From: Stromatinia cepivora | Taxonomy: Eukaryota; Ascomycota; Leotiomycetes; Helotiales; Sclerotiniaceae | Assembly (NCBI GenBank): GCA_014898415.1 | Contig: RCTD01000006.1 | Coordinates: 992,001 to 1,056,000, forward strand | Direction: 5' to 3' | Length of the DNA stretch: 64,000 nt | Part shown: piece by piece, positions 1 through 11,283 of the stretch | Numbering within the stretch: the first letter of the stretch is position 1 | Layout of the letters: every line of letters starts with the position of its first letter | Notes under the pieces: generated by a model | Database searches by the model: none | What the model saw: only the letters and a program-made list of their open reading frames with translations | What the model was told of the DNA's origin: nothing | Made by a program: the position numbers and the translations under genes

Positions 1-383
1 AAGTGTCTTTTTGGTTGAATTTTGAAGATTTCAAGTAAAAAGAAATGGAAAGAAAGCCGAAGGAAGCCGTCGATGAAATGATAAAGTAAATAGCAGTCTG
101 TTTGTCATAAGTACTGAGTTTGGCAGGTGCGGGAGGGGACGATACCACCCACTTGCCTAATTGGTAACTCATCCGATTAAGCTTGGCGAAAGCTTGAAGC
201 CTTAACCAATAAGCGACTCTAAATGGCAAGGCTGTGAAACTCAAATATCACAGCACACCAGGTAAACACCATCAAGCACGAAACTAAACATCACAGCATA
301 ACTGCACCACGAAACTCAGCAACAAGACAATATCTGCGCAATCCTTCTTGTACGAATATCATATATCTACCATCATACAAATC
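1..383. other. Intergenic, left edge; probable promoter of CENP-W gene
   Basis: I see no coding region here. The stretch is mixed-composition spacer that runs up to the ATG of the CENP-W gene, so its right part is presumably that gene's promoter and 5' leader. No TATA box stands out. Confidence 0.5.
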
Positions 384-798
384 ATGGCCACTGGACAGAA
401 ACTTTATCCCCGGGCCAGTCTCAAGAAGATTGTTAAAGCCCATTCCAAGCGCAATCTCACCAAAAATGTCGATGTATTGGTACGGTTTACGTCGCGTCAC
501 CGGGAGAAAGGCCATTTACTGATTTACACATCATAGATATTCCTTGATTATATGCTATTTCTCGAAACGTATGTCGCAATAATCCTCATCCAGCGGATCC
601 ATTCGTCCAGGAATATTGTCTAATTGATCCAGGTTAATGAAAGAAGCCGGTATCAATGCGAAGCAAGCTGGGGAGCGTGGCATTAGCGCCAAGAGTATAA
701 AGAAAGTCACTGAAGTATGCCCGACTTTCTTGCTACCTTCTGTACCCATAATAACCCTCTTTACCATCTAGTTATCGCTATCAAAATTCAAGGGATGA
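384..798 (+). CDS. CENPW: CENP-W-like kinetochore histone-fold protein, four exons
   Basis: I read four exons at 384-479, 537-568, 633-714 and 772-798, giving 78 residues. All three introns are GT-AG and the frame is kept at each junction. The protein starts MATGQKLYPRASLKKIVKAH, continues NVDVLIFLDYMLFLETLMKE, then KQAGERGISAKSIKKVTE, and ends SKFKG. This is one complete histone fold (helix, loop, long helix, loop, helix) in the CENP-W/Wip1 pattern, and the length matches the family (about 80-90 residues). In other eukaryotes CENP-W pairs with CENP-T and binds centromeric DNA in the constitutive kinetochore network; that role here is inferred from the family. No continuous reading frame shows this protein, because it is split into very small exons, so automated annotation may miss it. 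The first exon fixes the start, since the family begins just ahead of the YPRA motif. Confidence 0.85.
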
Positions 799-1555
799 GG
801 CTCGAGCTCGGGAGAGTGATTGTACGATGTTATAGTGAAGTTATAGTGAAATGCGGCTTTGCAGAAGTGTATGGGCACGAAGGGTGGTTCAATTTAGGGA
901 AATTATCAGATATGCCTACCTGAACGTAGTTGCTATGAGGAATGGAAGGGTTGGCAGATAGCCATGCGGAATATCTAAGGAGGGACGGTCGTCAAGGAGG
1001 CAGAAGAAGAGTGTATCAGACGAGGCTGCGGATTTCAGGCACCATACGCTCGAGGGGTACAACGCGAAGATGATCAGAATACAGCAATTCAGTGAACCAT
1101 ATATTAATCAATTGAGGTCCAATTGGTTATAAAATAAAGATGAATACATAAACCTTCAATATTAAACAAATCTCAGCCCCTTTTGTATTCACTTATAATA
1201 TTCAGATGCATTGACTTTTCTTCTTCTGTTGGGCTTCAAAATTTATTCTACTTCCTTCTTCCACGTTCGCTAAGGCCGACAAGGTTCCGATCCAAACATC
1301 TCTTCCCCATCATCTTGAAGCTCACTCACTTTTGATAATTAATACCATCAGCTCCTAAAAATTCATACCTATCTTACACAACTCCGATCTTAAACCTGAA
1401 AATATCCTCTTTCTCAACCTCTTGTATAAAATACATCGTTTTATTCATAGACGACGCATTTTAGTTATTCACTCACAACCAAGCCATCATCTCGACATTT
1501 CTGTATCACGAAATCACGGAATCAACCTGAAAGTCGCAACGAAATAAGTCACACA
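799..1555. other. Intergenic between CENP-W and YAG7-like genes
   Basis: No gene is visible. The last 350 bases before 1556 are pyrimidine-rich (CT/TC runs), as is usual for fungal promoters and 5' leaders of highly expressed genes, and presumably serve the YAG7-like gene. Confidence 0.5.
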
Positions 1556-3196
1556 ATGGCTGCTTCAGTAACTCAAAATCCAGCTTCTAAGCCAGAATCT
1601 AAGTCTGCGAAGAAGAAGAAGGCCAAGACCGAAGCTGTCGAGGTTCAAAAGTCCGCCGAACCAACAGCAGTCACAGAGAAGGCCCCCTCCAACAGTGCTG
1701 AAGAGAGCACCAATGGTGATGGAGCATACGAAAGTCCATATATCAAGGAGCTCTACAAGTAAGAATTTTATTTTCGAGCAACTACATCAATCTATCATTG
1801 GTGTTCTTGTCGCTTATTCGTGTGAGGGGCAGGTAGCTGACAACTCCTTTCAGGAATATTCGTAATGTCAACAAGAAGATCGTAAGTCAAGATAATCTGC
1901 GGATGATCGCCTTGAGACAAATTGCTAATATTGCACAGACCAACGCTTCCAAAGTTGACAATGTCCTCGCCGAAAACCCTGGCAAGAGCTTGGACGAGTT
2001 GGTAGCTACTCGCAAAATCAACGCTGATCAAAAGGCACAAATCTTGAAGAAGCCATCTCTCCAGGCATCTTTGGCCCAGCTTGAGGAGCAAATCGCACAA
2101 TATAAGAAGTTCGACCAAGAATACAAGACCAAACTCCAGGTAGAGAAGGCTGAATTCGAGAAGACATTCAATGAGCGTGCCAGTAGAGAACTCGAGGAGA
2201 AGGTCAACGCTGCTAAGGAATCAGTTGCCAAGGAGAACGCTGAGCAACAGGAGGCCAATTTATTACTCATTACTAAATTCCTCTGTCTCGCTGCTTTGCG
2301 CCGAAGCCCCGAAAATGATCCTAACCTTGATGAGAACAAGGGTATTGAGGGTCTTCTCACCCAAGTCTACAGTGGTGATGAGGCTGCTGTAGCTGCCATG
2401 ACAAAGATTATCCAAGGTTCTGAGGAGGTCTGTTCCTCCGTCAACGGCGAGGAACTCACTACAACTTGTAAGTGCGCGTGCTATTAGAATTATTACAACC
2501 TTACTAACTAGTTGTTAGATGCCGATATCAAGGCTATTGCGCTTGCGCTACCAACCACATCTGCCGCCGCCGAGTTCATCGAGACCGCTGATGAAGAGAC
2601 AACCCAAACCGAAGTCGCCGAGTATCCCGTTCAAAGTGACCCAACTATCGCCAACGCCGGTTTGACCGAAATCGATGAGCCTGTAACAAGTGCAATGACC
2701 AATGGTCATCAAGAACCAAGTTTCGAGGAAGCTCAAGGCCTCCCTCAAAACTCCGCCTTTGGAGAAGGAGGAAATGCTGCGGCAGAGGCAAATTGGGACA
2801 ACAACAACGATTTGTCTACGTCGCAAGAGTGGGTCGAGGTTCCTCGCGAAGCTACTGAGACCGAGACTGGTGTTACTGCTACTCCTGCTGCCGCTCCTAA
2901 TACTCAGAGCTGGGCCGATGAACAACCAGACAGCCCCGGTGCAGTAAGTCGACTCCAACCTTACAAGATAAATCATAGATATTTTGCTAATAACTATTCT
3001 CCAGAAGACTCCTACCCCTCCAGCTACCAACAATGATGGCTTCCATGAAGTCAGCCGTAACCGTGGCCGTGGAGAATATCGTGGTAGAGGTGGCCGAGGT
3101 CGAGGTGGCTTCAGAGGTGATGGACAACATCGAGGAGGACGTGGTCGAGGTGGTCCACGTGGAGCTCCTCGTGCCCCAAGAGGCGACTCATCATAG
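1556..3196 (+). CDS. YAG7: YAG7-like protein with C-terminal RGG box
   Basis: Five exons (1556-1758, 1854-1881, 1939-2467, 2519-2943, 3005-3196) encode 458 residues, and all four introns are GT-AG with frame preserved. The N-terminus is low-complexity and lysine-rich (SAKKKKAKTE). A conserved block starting near SPYIKELYK and NIRNVNKKI follows, then a long charged helix likely to form a coiled coil (about residues 105-165). The central part holds the LITKFLCLAALRR segment, followed by an acidic, serine/threonine-rich stretch. Residues about 413-455 are an RGG/GRGG box, typical of RNA- or ribosome-associated proteins. The architecture matches fungal proteins annotated as YAG7. Their function is poorly known, and yeast Yag7 has been found in ribosome- and Tsr1-related purifications. 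The RGG tail suggests RNA binding and arginine methylation, which is inference. Exon 2 is only 28 bases. Confidence 0.75.
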
Positions 3197-6100
3197 ATTC
3201 ACCTTTCGGAAACAGCTCTACAGCCTCACAATTTGTGAGCTCTCAGGCTTCAGCTCACACAGCTTGTAATAACCTCACCCTTTCATTCAACTTGTTTCTC
3301 GCGGCATGGCATTACACAAAGGCGAAATGGGTAAAGTTTTTTTTTGCATTTAATATTTGCAATTGCGAAAACGGCACAATTAGCATTTGCACGGATCTGT
3401 CATGTTCTTGATATTGGCTGGATATGGCCTAGGGCTATAATACGATATGGAAGAGCGGTTACTCTTTATGACATTACATACAACAACACATTTCTGTATT
3501 TTGGCCACTGATTTTCCTTTTTGCGCGCTGTTATGCAGGCTGCTTGTTCATACCCCCCACACATTGAAAAGTTCGGATGGTTTGGTCTTTGGTTGCTGAT
3601 CTTGGTCTTGGTCTTTTAGGACGGTTGGACTGGATCGGGACTGAGGGGTTTGCATCGGATTGAGGTGTGGTCAAAACGAAACGATTGATACCTATGATTT
3701 CATGACGGTTGCATATGGGCATAATGAATGAAAATTACGGATACAGATCTAGATAAGACTGTTTTACACATATGGTGATGAAGTGATTTTTGATTGTATG
3801 TGAAATGTGGAATTAACTTCTTTTTAGAAGAAGGTTGGCTCAAAGAATGAATATAAGTACAGTAAGTGAGGATGGATGAAGGGATGTATGTATGCATCAC
3901 TTATATGAAACCAAACCCAAAGGGATCCGAGTAGGCAGTAATGTAAAGAACAGTGGATGAGACTTGAGAAATGGGCGGTACCGGCAGCGGATTTAATCGG
4001 CAGTTTGGTTCATATGGAATTCGAACCCGTTGCTTCGCGCTCGGTGAGTATACCATCAGTATGCATCGGAAATCGGGAATCTGTAAGGTGATGGGATGTC
4101 TGTTGATGTGTATAAGGTAAGATCTTACATACTTACTTACTTACTCAATTATGAGGAAGGTGGGAAGGGTGGGAAGGGTGAGTAAGTTTGGAAGTTTTAT
4201 GGGGAGATTTTGAGATGGAGGAGGGAAAGAGAAGGAGAAGTGTGGTTTATGCAGGCATGTTGTGTGGATGGGTGGGTATGCGTTGTAGATTTTGATGTTT
4301 TTCCTGGATTTGCTGTTGCGGTGCGGGTGTGTGGGATGGAGTGAGCTTGGATGGGTGGGGTTGGTTATGGATTGATGGATGGATGGATGGATATATGAGT
4401 ATTAATTAGTTTGTGGATAGAGTTGCGGAGGAGAGAGGAGTGAGGGGAAAGAGGAAATAATCTCTTGTTTCATTCTCTAGTAAGGTATAGGTAAGTAGGT
4501 ATTGGATGTGAGCCCCGGCAATCAATACGCTGGCAAGATTTCATTTTGTGGAGTATATGCTCATGGTAGTTTATGTGATTCTTATTGGGTATATGTATGT
4601 ATATGAGATGATGATTAGATCCAGGTGTACCCTCGTTTTTATCTAAGTACATTAGATCCTCCTGATTTTTCATTGTGCTAACTAGGTCTGTCGCCTTACT
4701 AGTCGCATCAATCAATTGATATCATATCATGCCATTCGATAGCGTAGTCAAATCAATGTGCAATGGTGACGATCATGAGTGCGAATAAATGCATCAATAG
4801 AAGTGTGACTAGTTTCTGAGGTGTGGGGCTCAGATAAGATTAGCCTATGAACACTGGGAAATTTCAACAGAATGGCCGTTCTTTGCAACATTTGAATAGC
4901 ACCCGCTTCTTTTTGAAATCGAACTGTTCTCATGCCCAACCTTCGCAAAAGCCAATGTGATATGCTATGAGGTAGTGTCGAGTCACCTGTGAGCATCTCG
5001 ATTTGTGGGGTTGTCGCCCTTCTTCTTAACTTTCATATTTGCACATCTTATCCTTCAAGAACGAAATTGATTATGCAAACGGGACTCTTGTATTCTGGAA
5101 AGAATTGAAACAGTATCGATACCTCGGACGAATATATCCAGGGCTGCATGCCGGCAGATTGTTTGCAGGCTTGCAGGCTTGGTATTCAAATCCTGCGGCA
5201 ACACATGTAAGAGATCTTCGAGGATCATGACTGGCTGTGACGATATACTTCCAATCAGTGGCCACTGTTTCCCCAGATATGAAGGTTCGATTTCGTAAGA
5301 TCTGTACTAGGATTCCATGAGGAAGACGGGTAAAGTTTGCCTAGGGTAGGTGGGTGGAGATGGAGAGGTGTCACCGCTTTTAGCCACTTGGCCCACGCCT
5401 TGTCGGAAGCTTTTTTGGGGCTTGATGCAAGTGCGTTGACAGAGATTTCACTAGTACAGGGGTATCATCCTATCGGGTTACTTATGGAACGTATACGTAC
5501 CTTTGATCATTTCACTTGTGATCAACGTCATATCATATCAACTCTTTCAGAATTAAGAATCCTGTGTATTCCAATTAACCAAATTGATGTTTCAATGCGG
5601 CTCTTGATCTTGAAGATAAGGAGCATGTCAGATCTTTATCGCACTTGACTTGATTGAAATGGACTGTACACCAAAGCACAATCCGAACGAACGTCCGAAG
5701 CGGCACAGTGCAAAACGATGAGACTAAAGATAAACTTCTCAGCCCTATATGATGATGAGATGATTCCAGTTTTGTTTGGATAATTTGAGATGATTTTCAT
5801 CTTACAGGAAGGTGAACTGTGCACTGCATAAAATGATCTTGACCGATCCAATAAATCAATCAATAATAATTCAAGCAGCAACACAGTTTAGAAATCACGA
5901 AGAAAGACAAAAACCACAACGTAAAAGCCCCGGGGGGAAACAAAATATCGCAAAAGAGAGAAATTTCGTTCAACAATTCCAATTTGTACCTTATCTAGGT
6001 ATATCTCCTTATCTCATATGAAAGGAAGAAGAACACCATGATATACTTTAGTACTTGGATTGCTCTCAGACATATGTACCTACCTACTTTCGGATATGTA

Positions 6101-6787
6101 TAGAGGGTTCGGTATTGTCAATTTGTCAATTCGTCAATTATGCAATGTGATATAAAATATAGAATACATTATGGGTACTCATAGAATTATCATAAAATGA
6201 AGAACAAATTCACTGATATAGAATTTTTGAAGGTAATTTAACTATTATTTTATCAAGTGATGAAGCTGTGAAGTAAAAGTAAAAGTAATATGCAGGTGTT
6301 GATGAGCTTTATCAAAAATATAAAATATCGATCACTTCACTCAAATCACTGTTCTAGAAATAGGAACCGAATAGATACGCTAAAGTGGATAAAGCTTAGT
6401 GTACATCGGCAAGTAGGTGAATCGTTCGAGGGAAACTCGCACCTCGCACCTCGCACCTCAATAAATCATCCTGTCTTGTTCCATACAGCCAGCCAGTACA
6501 AAATACAACTGCTTCCGATGATAACCAGCGAATAATTCTTTTTAAATAATATCAGAGAAAAAACCTAGGTTACCTTTATATTCTTATGGAGTTGACGGGA
6601 TAAAGTCTTGAATTGTTTCTTTCGACATTTGCCAAGAGCCAATCCATTCTTTTCCAGAGCGCGCATCATTCTTTAACCCCCTCCACAATTCAACGACATT
6701 CACCTACTTCAAAAACCTTACGATATAATTACACGACCGCATCACGCACAGTAGAGTCGCATGGTCGATCGCATGTGAGCCTACACG
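3197..6787. other. 3.6 kb intergenic region, no gene recognised
   Basis: This begins with the 3' untranslated region of the YAG7-like gene and ends with the promoter of the JmjC gene. Short open frames on both strands carry no recognisable domain and look random. Visible local repeats are an ATGG microsatellite (about 4374-4391), three 8-base GTCAATTN units at 6117-6140, and three exact CTCGCAC units at 6436-6456. No tRNA or 5S rRNA was seen. Confidence 0.5.
4374..4391. repeat. ATGG microsatellite
   Basis: Four to five copies of a GATG/ATGG tetranucleotide lie in the spacer upstream of the JmjC gene. It is ordinary simple-sequence DNA, probably length-variable between isolates. Confidence 0.85.
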
Positions 6788-9700
6788 ATGTCGACCGCTA
6801 CCGACCAGGTAGTTGTGCCCAGCGAAGGTGAGCAATCTGCGATTTCGCAGGGTCTTGCTTCGCCACCAGAAAGCAACAATACAATCAGGGCCGATCCATC
6901 AAGCGACTCAGAATTATCAGATGTTGAATTCTCAGCGGATGATACCATTGAACCAGAGCATTGGGAGGATGGTGGCAGAGTTCCTGTTTTTATGCCAACC
7001 ATGGCTCAATTCAAGGACTTTAATCTCTTCGTAAGTCAAAAGTACATCCGAAGTTACTTTGGGGCCATGTGCTAATGCGATAACGTTTAGATGGATAAAA
7101 TTAACAAATATGGTATGAAATCTGGGATTGTCAAGGTCATTCCTCCACCTGAGTGGAAAGCTGCCCTTCCACCGCTCGATGACGCGATAAAAACGATTAG
7201 AGTGAAGGATCCGATTAAGCAAGATATCATGGGCCAGAGCGGAACATACCGACAAGCTAATATTCTCCATCAACGTTCTTACAATCTTCCACAATGGCGC
7301 CAGTTGTGCGATCAGAGCGAACATCAACCTCCTGCCAAGAGAGGTGAGAGGAGAGCTAATATCGAAAAAGCTAAAGCTGCAACAAGAGCCAAAGCTCCTT
7401 CAACACCAGGAGTCGTCGGAGGAAAAAGGAAGCCAGGAAGACCGTCTAAACTTAAGACAAATGCTACGGCCGATTCAGAAAACGGAACTCCGGATCGTTT
7501 ACCAACTCCAATATCTCCGAAAACCGAAGGCGATGCGTCGTCCGTCAAGCAAGAAGGAGATGAGGATGATACACCCATTAAATCAAAGGGGGGGCGGCAA
7601 CCCAAAGCCATATCTGTTTCTTCTCGCCGTAAGAATAATCGTCGCGAAACAGGAGTGGTGGATGAAGCTGCGTTTGAGAACTTTAAGTATGAGTTACAGG
7701 GCGAAGATTACTCGGCAGAGAGATGTGAAGAATTGGAACGACACTATTGGCGTACTCTCACATTTGCTCCACCTCTCTACGGAGCAGATATGATGGGTTC
7801 CCTTTTCGATGATAGAACGACCGAATGGAATCTTGGAAAGCTACCTAACATCCTTGATCATCTGGGTGGGCAGATTCCTGGTGTTAACACGGCATATCTT
7901 TACTTAGGTATGTGGAAAGCTACTTTTGCCTGGCATTTGGAGGACGTCGATCTTTACAGTATCAATTATCTTCACTTTGGTGCACCGAAGCAATGGTACA
8001 GTATTTCTCAAGGAGATGCACGACGATTTGAAGCTGCGATGAAAAATATCTGGCCAGCGGATGCAAAGGCTTGCGGCGAATTCCTTCGTCACAAAACATT
8101 TTTGATATCACCTCAGCACTTATTGTCGAACTATAATATCAAAGTCAATAAGATCGTTCACCGACCAGGCGAATTCGTAATTACTTTCCCATACGGATAT
8201 CATTCTGGATACAATCTCGGTTACAATTGCGCTGAAGCTGTTAACTTTGGTTTACCATCATGGATCGAATATGGAAAGGTGGCCAAGAAATGCGACTGCG
8301 ATCAAGCTCAAGATAGCGTTTGGATCAATGTTCGAGATCTAGAACGTAAGATGAATGGCGAAGAGACTGAATATGAAACCGACTTTGATGAGGAGGAGGA
8401 AGAGGAAGAAGATGATGAAAATGAGCCGACGGATCTCCCGACACCCCCTGATAGCAGTGGTGACGCAAAGGTCAAGACCAAAGCCCAACGCAAGCGCAAG
8501 CGCGTCAAGAGTGAGTCAGACGACCAGCAAAATGTGAAGAGAATTCGTATGCGCATCAAAGCACCAGCTCACGAACCATGTGTCCTCTGTCCCAACGACA
8601 TTCCTTCCGAGCCTCTACTTCCGACGGAGGATGGCAAACAGGCACATCGTATGTGTGCCCAGTACATTCCGGAAACAATCATTGAAGAAACGGAGAAGAA
8701 GGAAGTTGTTACGGGCATTAAGGAGATTTCCAAAGCTCGATTTGACCTCAAGTGCAACTATTGCCGATCGAAGAAAGGTGCATGTTTCCAATGCTCGAAG
8801 AAGAAGTGTACAAGAGCATATCATGCGACATGTGCAGCAGCAGCTGGCGTGTTTGTTGAGCAAGGCGAGATCCCAGTGTTTGGCGAGGATGGCACCGAGT
8901 ACAAAGAGTGGGGCATTGAATTCAGTTGTCGCTTCCATCGCGTTAAACGGGATAAGAAGCTCGACAGCGAGTCTCTCGAGGAAGATGCTCGTATTCGAAA
9001 TGGCGCAAAGGACCTTAAGGTCAACGAAATCTGCCAAATGCAGTTCTATAAAGGCGATATTTTTGCAGGTACTATCATTGAGAACCGGAAAGATGAGGAG
9101 ACAGTGCTCGTTGATATCCTACCACGCGGGTTCGTAAAATATCCTGTCCCTTTTTTGAAGACTTTGCTAACTTTACCACCAGTGATCGTGTTGAAGTCGA
9201 ATATAAATGGATTCTCATCCCCGACCAATCATTCTTCACTCTTGCTAAGCCATCCGAGAAGGCAATCCCCATGCCTAAATCTCGTATCGAAGCAGCGTCA
9301 CTCAATACAACAAAGCGTCAAGTCGATGACATTCCAAGAGCTGAGGATGTATTTGTCAAGGGCTTTACATGGGCAGAATTTAATGCGGCAAATATCGCAC
9401 GCAATGCAGCACAGGTCAAATTAGATTTGAGCAAAGAGAACCAAGTTTGGTATTATCTTGGAAAGAACTCGACAGAAGCTAGGGCACAGTTTACGGAGGA
9501 TTTGAGGATCCAAAGACACAATCCTAAGGGTCATTTCCTTGACACAATTCCCAAGGCAGCTGCACCTGCGCCACGTCTATCATACGCAGCTTCATATCCT
9601 ACGTCCTCGAACAAGGGTTCTTCGAGCGCCACAAAGATGCCGACCAGTAATACTCCATACATTGGCCCCGGTGCCCAGGCAATACAGAACACGGTCGCTA

Positions 9701-11283
9701 GCAAAATTATTAACCAACCAGCGTCATCTTCAGCAACTCCCCCACCCCCAGTTACAAGGCTAGAGAAGCCATATGTGTATAAGCCTCGCAAATCTGGAGA
9801 TGATTATCACAGTGGTTTGGTTGATGCACAATCATACCAATCTCAACAGGCTTTCTTGCGACAATCAGCAGCTTCCAGACCTGCCCAAGTAGCTGCAGTC
9901 GGTCTCAGATTTGGTACTGATCCCAGGTTTCAGAACCCGGCTTCTTCTGCAGCTTCTTCTGCGACTCCTACCGCGGCTGCAACTCCAAAAGCTAGCTATA
10001 CTCCACAAACTAGCTATGCCCTTCCACCCGCCAATTATGCCCCACAAGTCAAATATGCTCCCCCACGCCAGCCTTATCAAGCAGCTACACAACGTCAACC
10101 ACAAGCAACTGCCAGTCCTCTGGCTCCACCGAATACAAATTACCGAGCACCTCAGTCGGCATCGAAAGGAAATAATCCTTTTAGCAGCAAGGCATATGCT
10201 CCTAAAGTAGGAAACGTGTTTGCGAAGTATCTATACTTGCAAATTGAGCATAACCGCTCACCCATGGAATATAAAAGTCCCTACAGAGAGGGTGGAGGCT
10301 TCATGAATGGTTACCAAGGCAACTGGACCGAGCATCTAAAGAAGACTCTATTTGCCAAATCAGGTTCAACCACAGCTTCATCCCCACCTTCAATTTCTTC
10401 CTATACTGGTGGTGGTGTTGGCAATAAAATGTCCTATTCTAGTCCAGCCTATGGTGGTATCACTTCCTACAGCCCCAAATCTACTCGCGGTCCCCATCCC
10501 TCCAATGGGTCGCAATCATATTCTCCGGCAATTTCATCTGCAAGACCAAGCTATGCTTCACCTTCCATCTCCAGAAAACAGCATACTTCCACTCAACAGG
10601 CTCCGCCGAAGCCTTTCGATACGAATCAATGGGAAAGGAAGGACCATTCACCCTTGCACCCGGCCATTCGAAAAGAATACAGTTCGATGTTCCATAAACA
10701 TCATGTACCACAACCACAAGACCATCAACAACAAACTCACCAGCAGCAGGGTCAGCAGCAAATCCACCAGCAGCAAAATCACAAAAGTCATTCTTCTACT
10801 CAATATCAAAACCCCTCATACCTTCCATATGGTGGCCAAGGCTCTCCTGGACAATATGGATACGCGTCTCAAACCCCACAAACAACTGAGTCCAAGCAAG
10901 CTCAGAAATCCCAGCAACCTCAACCATCACAATCTCAACCCCAACCCCAACCGGCACAGCAGGCTATTCATAATCCATTATCACAGCCTCAACCAGCTTT
11001 AAATGCTACTTTGACGACTCCTCTTACCCAGCGAGATCCCAGTGAGCAATCAAATGCTTCACATCAGTCTCAGCCTCCACCTCAACCTCCTCAGCAGGAG
11101 GCGAAACCCCTCTATCCACACCAACAATATTTCCAGAACCTTCCGGGTTCGCAGGTACAACCGCAAACTTATGCACCTCCTCCGCAAACTCATGACTTAC
11201 CAGACGTGCCTATCGACTCAGAGTCCTTGATTGAAAACATGCTGAAGAATTTGAGGAAAGTCACGACTAGCACGGCTAAGTAG
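6788..11283 (+). CDS. JmjN/JmjC/PHD histone lysine demethylase, KDM4 (JMJD2) type
   Basis: Three exons (6788-7030, 7091-9129, 9183-11283) encode 1460 residues. A JmjN domain starts near residue 65 (VPVFMPTMAQFKDF) and is split by intron 1. About 185 residues of basic linker follow, with an AT-hook-like GKRKPGRPSK near residue 196. The JmjC domain spans about 330-480 and keeps the Fe(II) ligands His363 and Glu365 (in AWHLEDVD) and His452 (in GYHSGYN). A CDC motif just after JmjC fits the zinc site of KDM4 enzymes. An extended PHD finger covers about 577-699, followed by a Tudor-like stretch. The last 600 residues are low-complexity, rich in Pro, Gln, Ser and Tyr. KDM4 enzymes remove methyl groups from H3K9 and H3K36; Aspergillus KdmA is the likely counterpart. 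The 9130-9182 intron joins frames that otherwise look like two separate genes. The catalytic residues are intact, so an active enzyme is expected. Confidence 0.9.

Noticed and set aside
4000..4060. Minus-strand GGGTTCGAATTCC resembling a tRNA B box
   Set aside because: The flanks do not form a T stem and no acceptor, D or anticodon arm can be built around it.
9271..11283. A separate gene for the C-terminal part of the JmjC protein
   Set aside because: A 53-base GT-AG intron at 9130-9182 joins it in frame to the demethylase, and the region begins in mid-domain.
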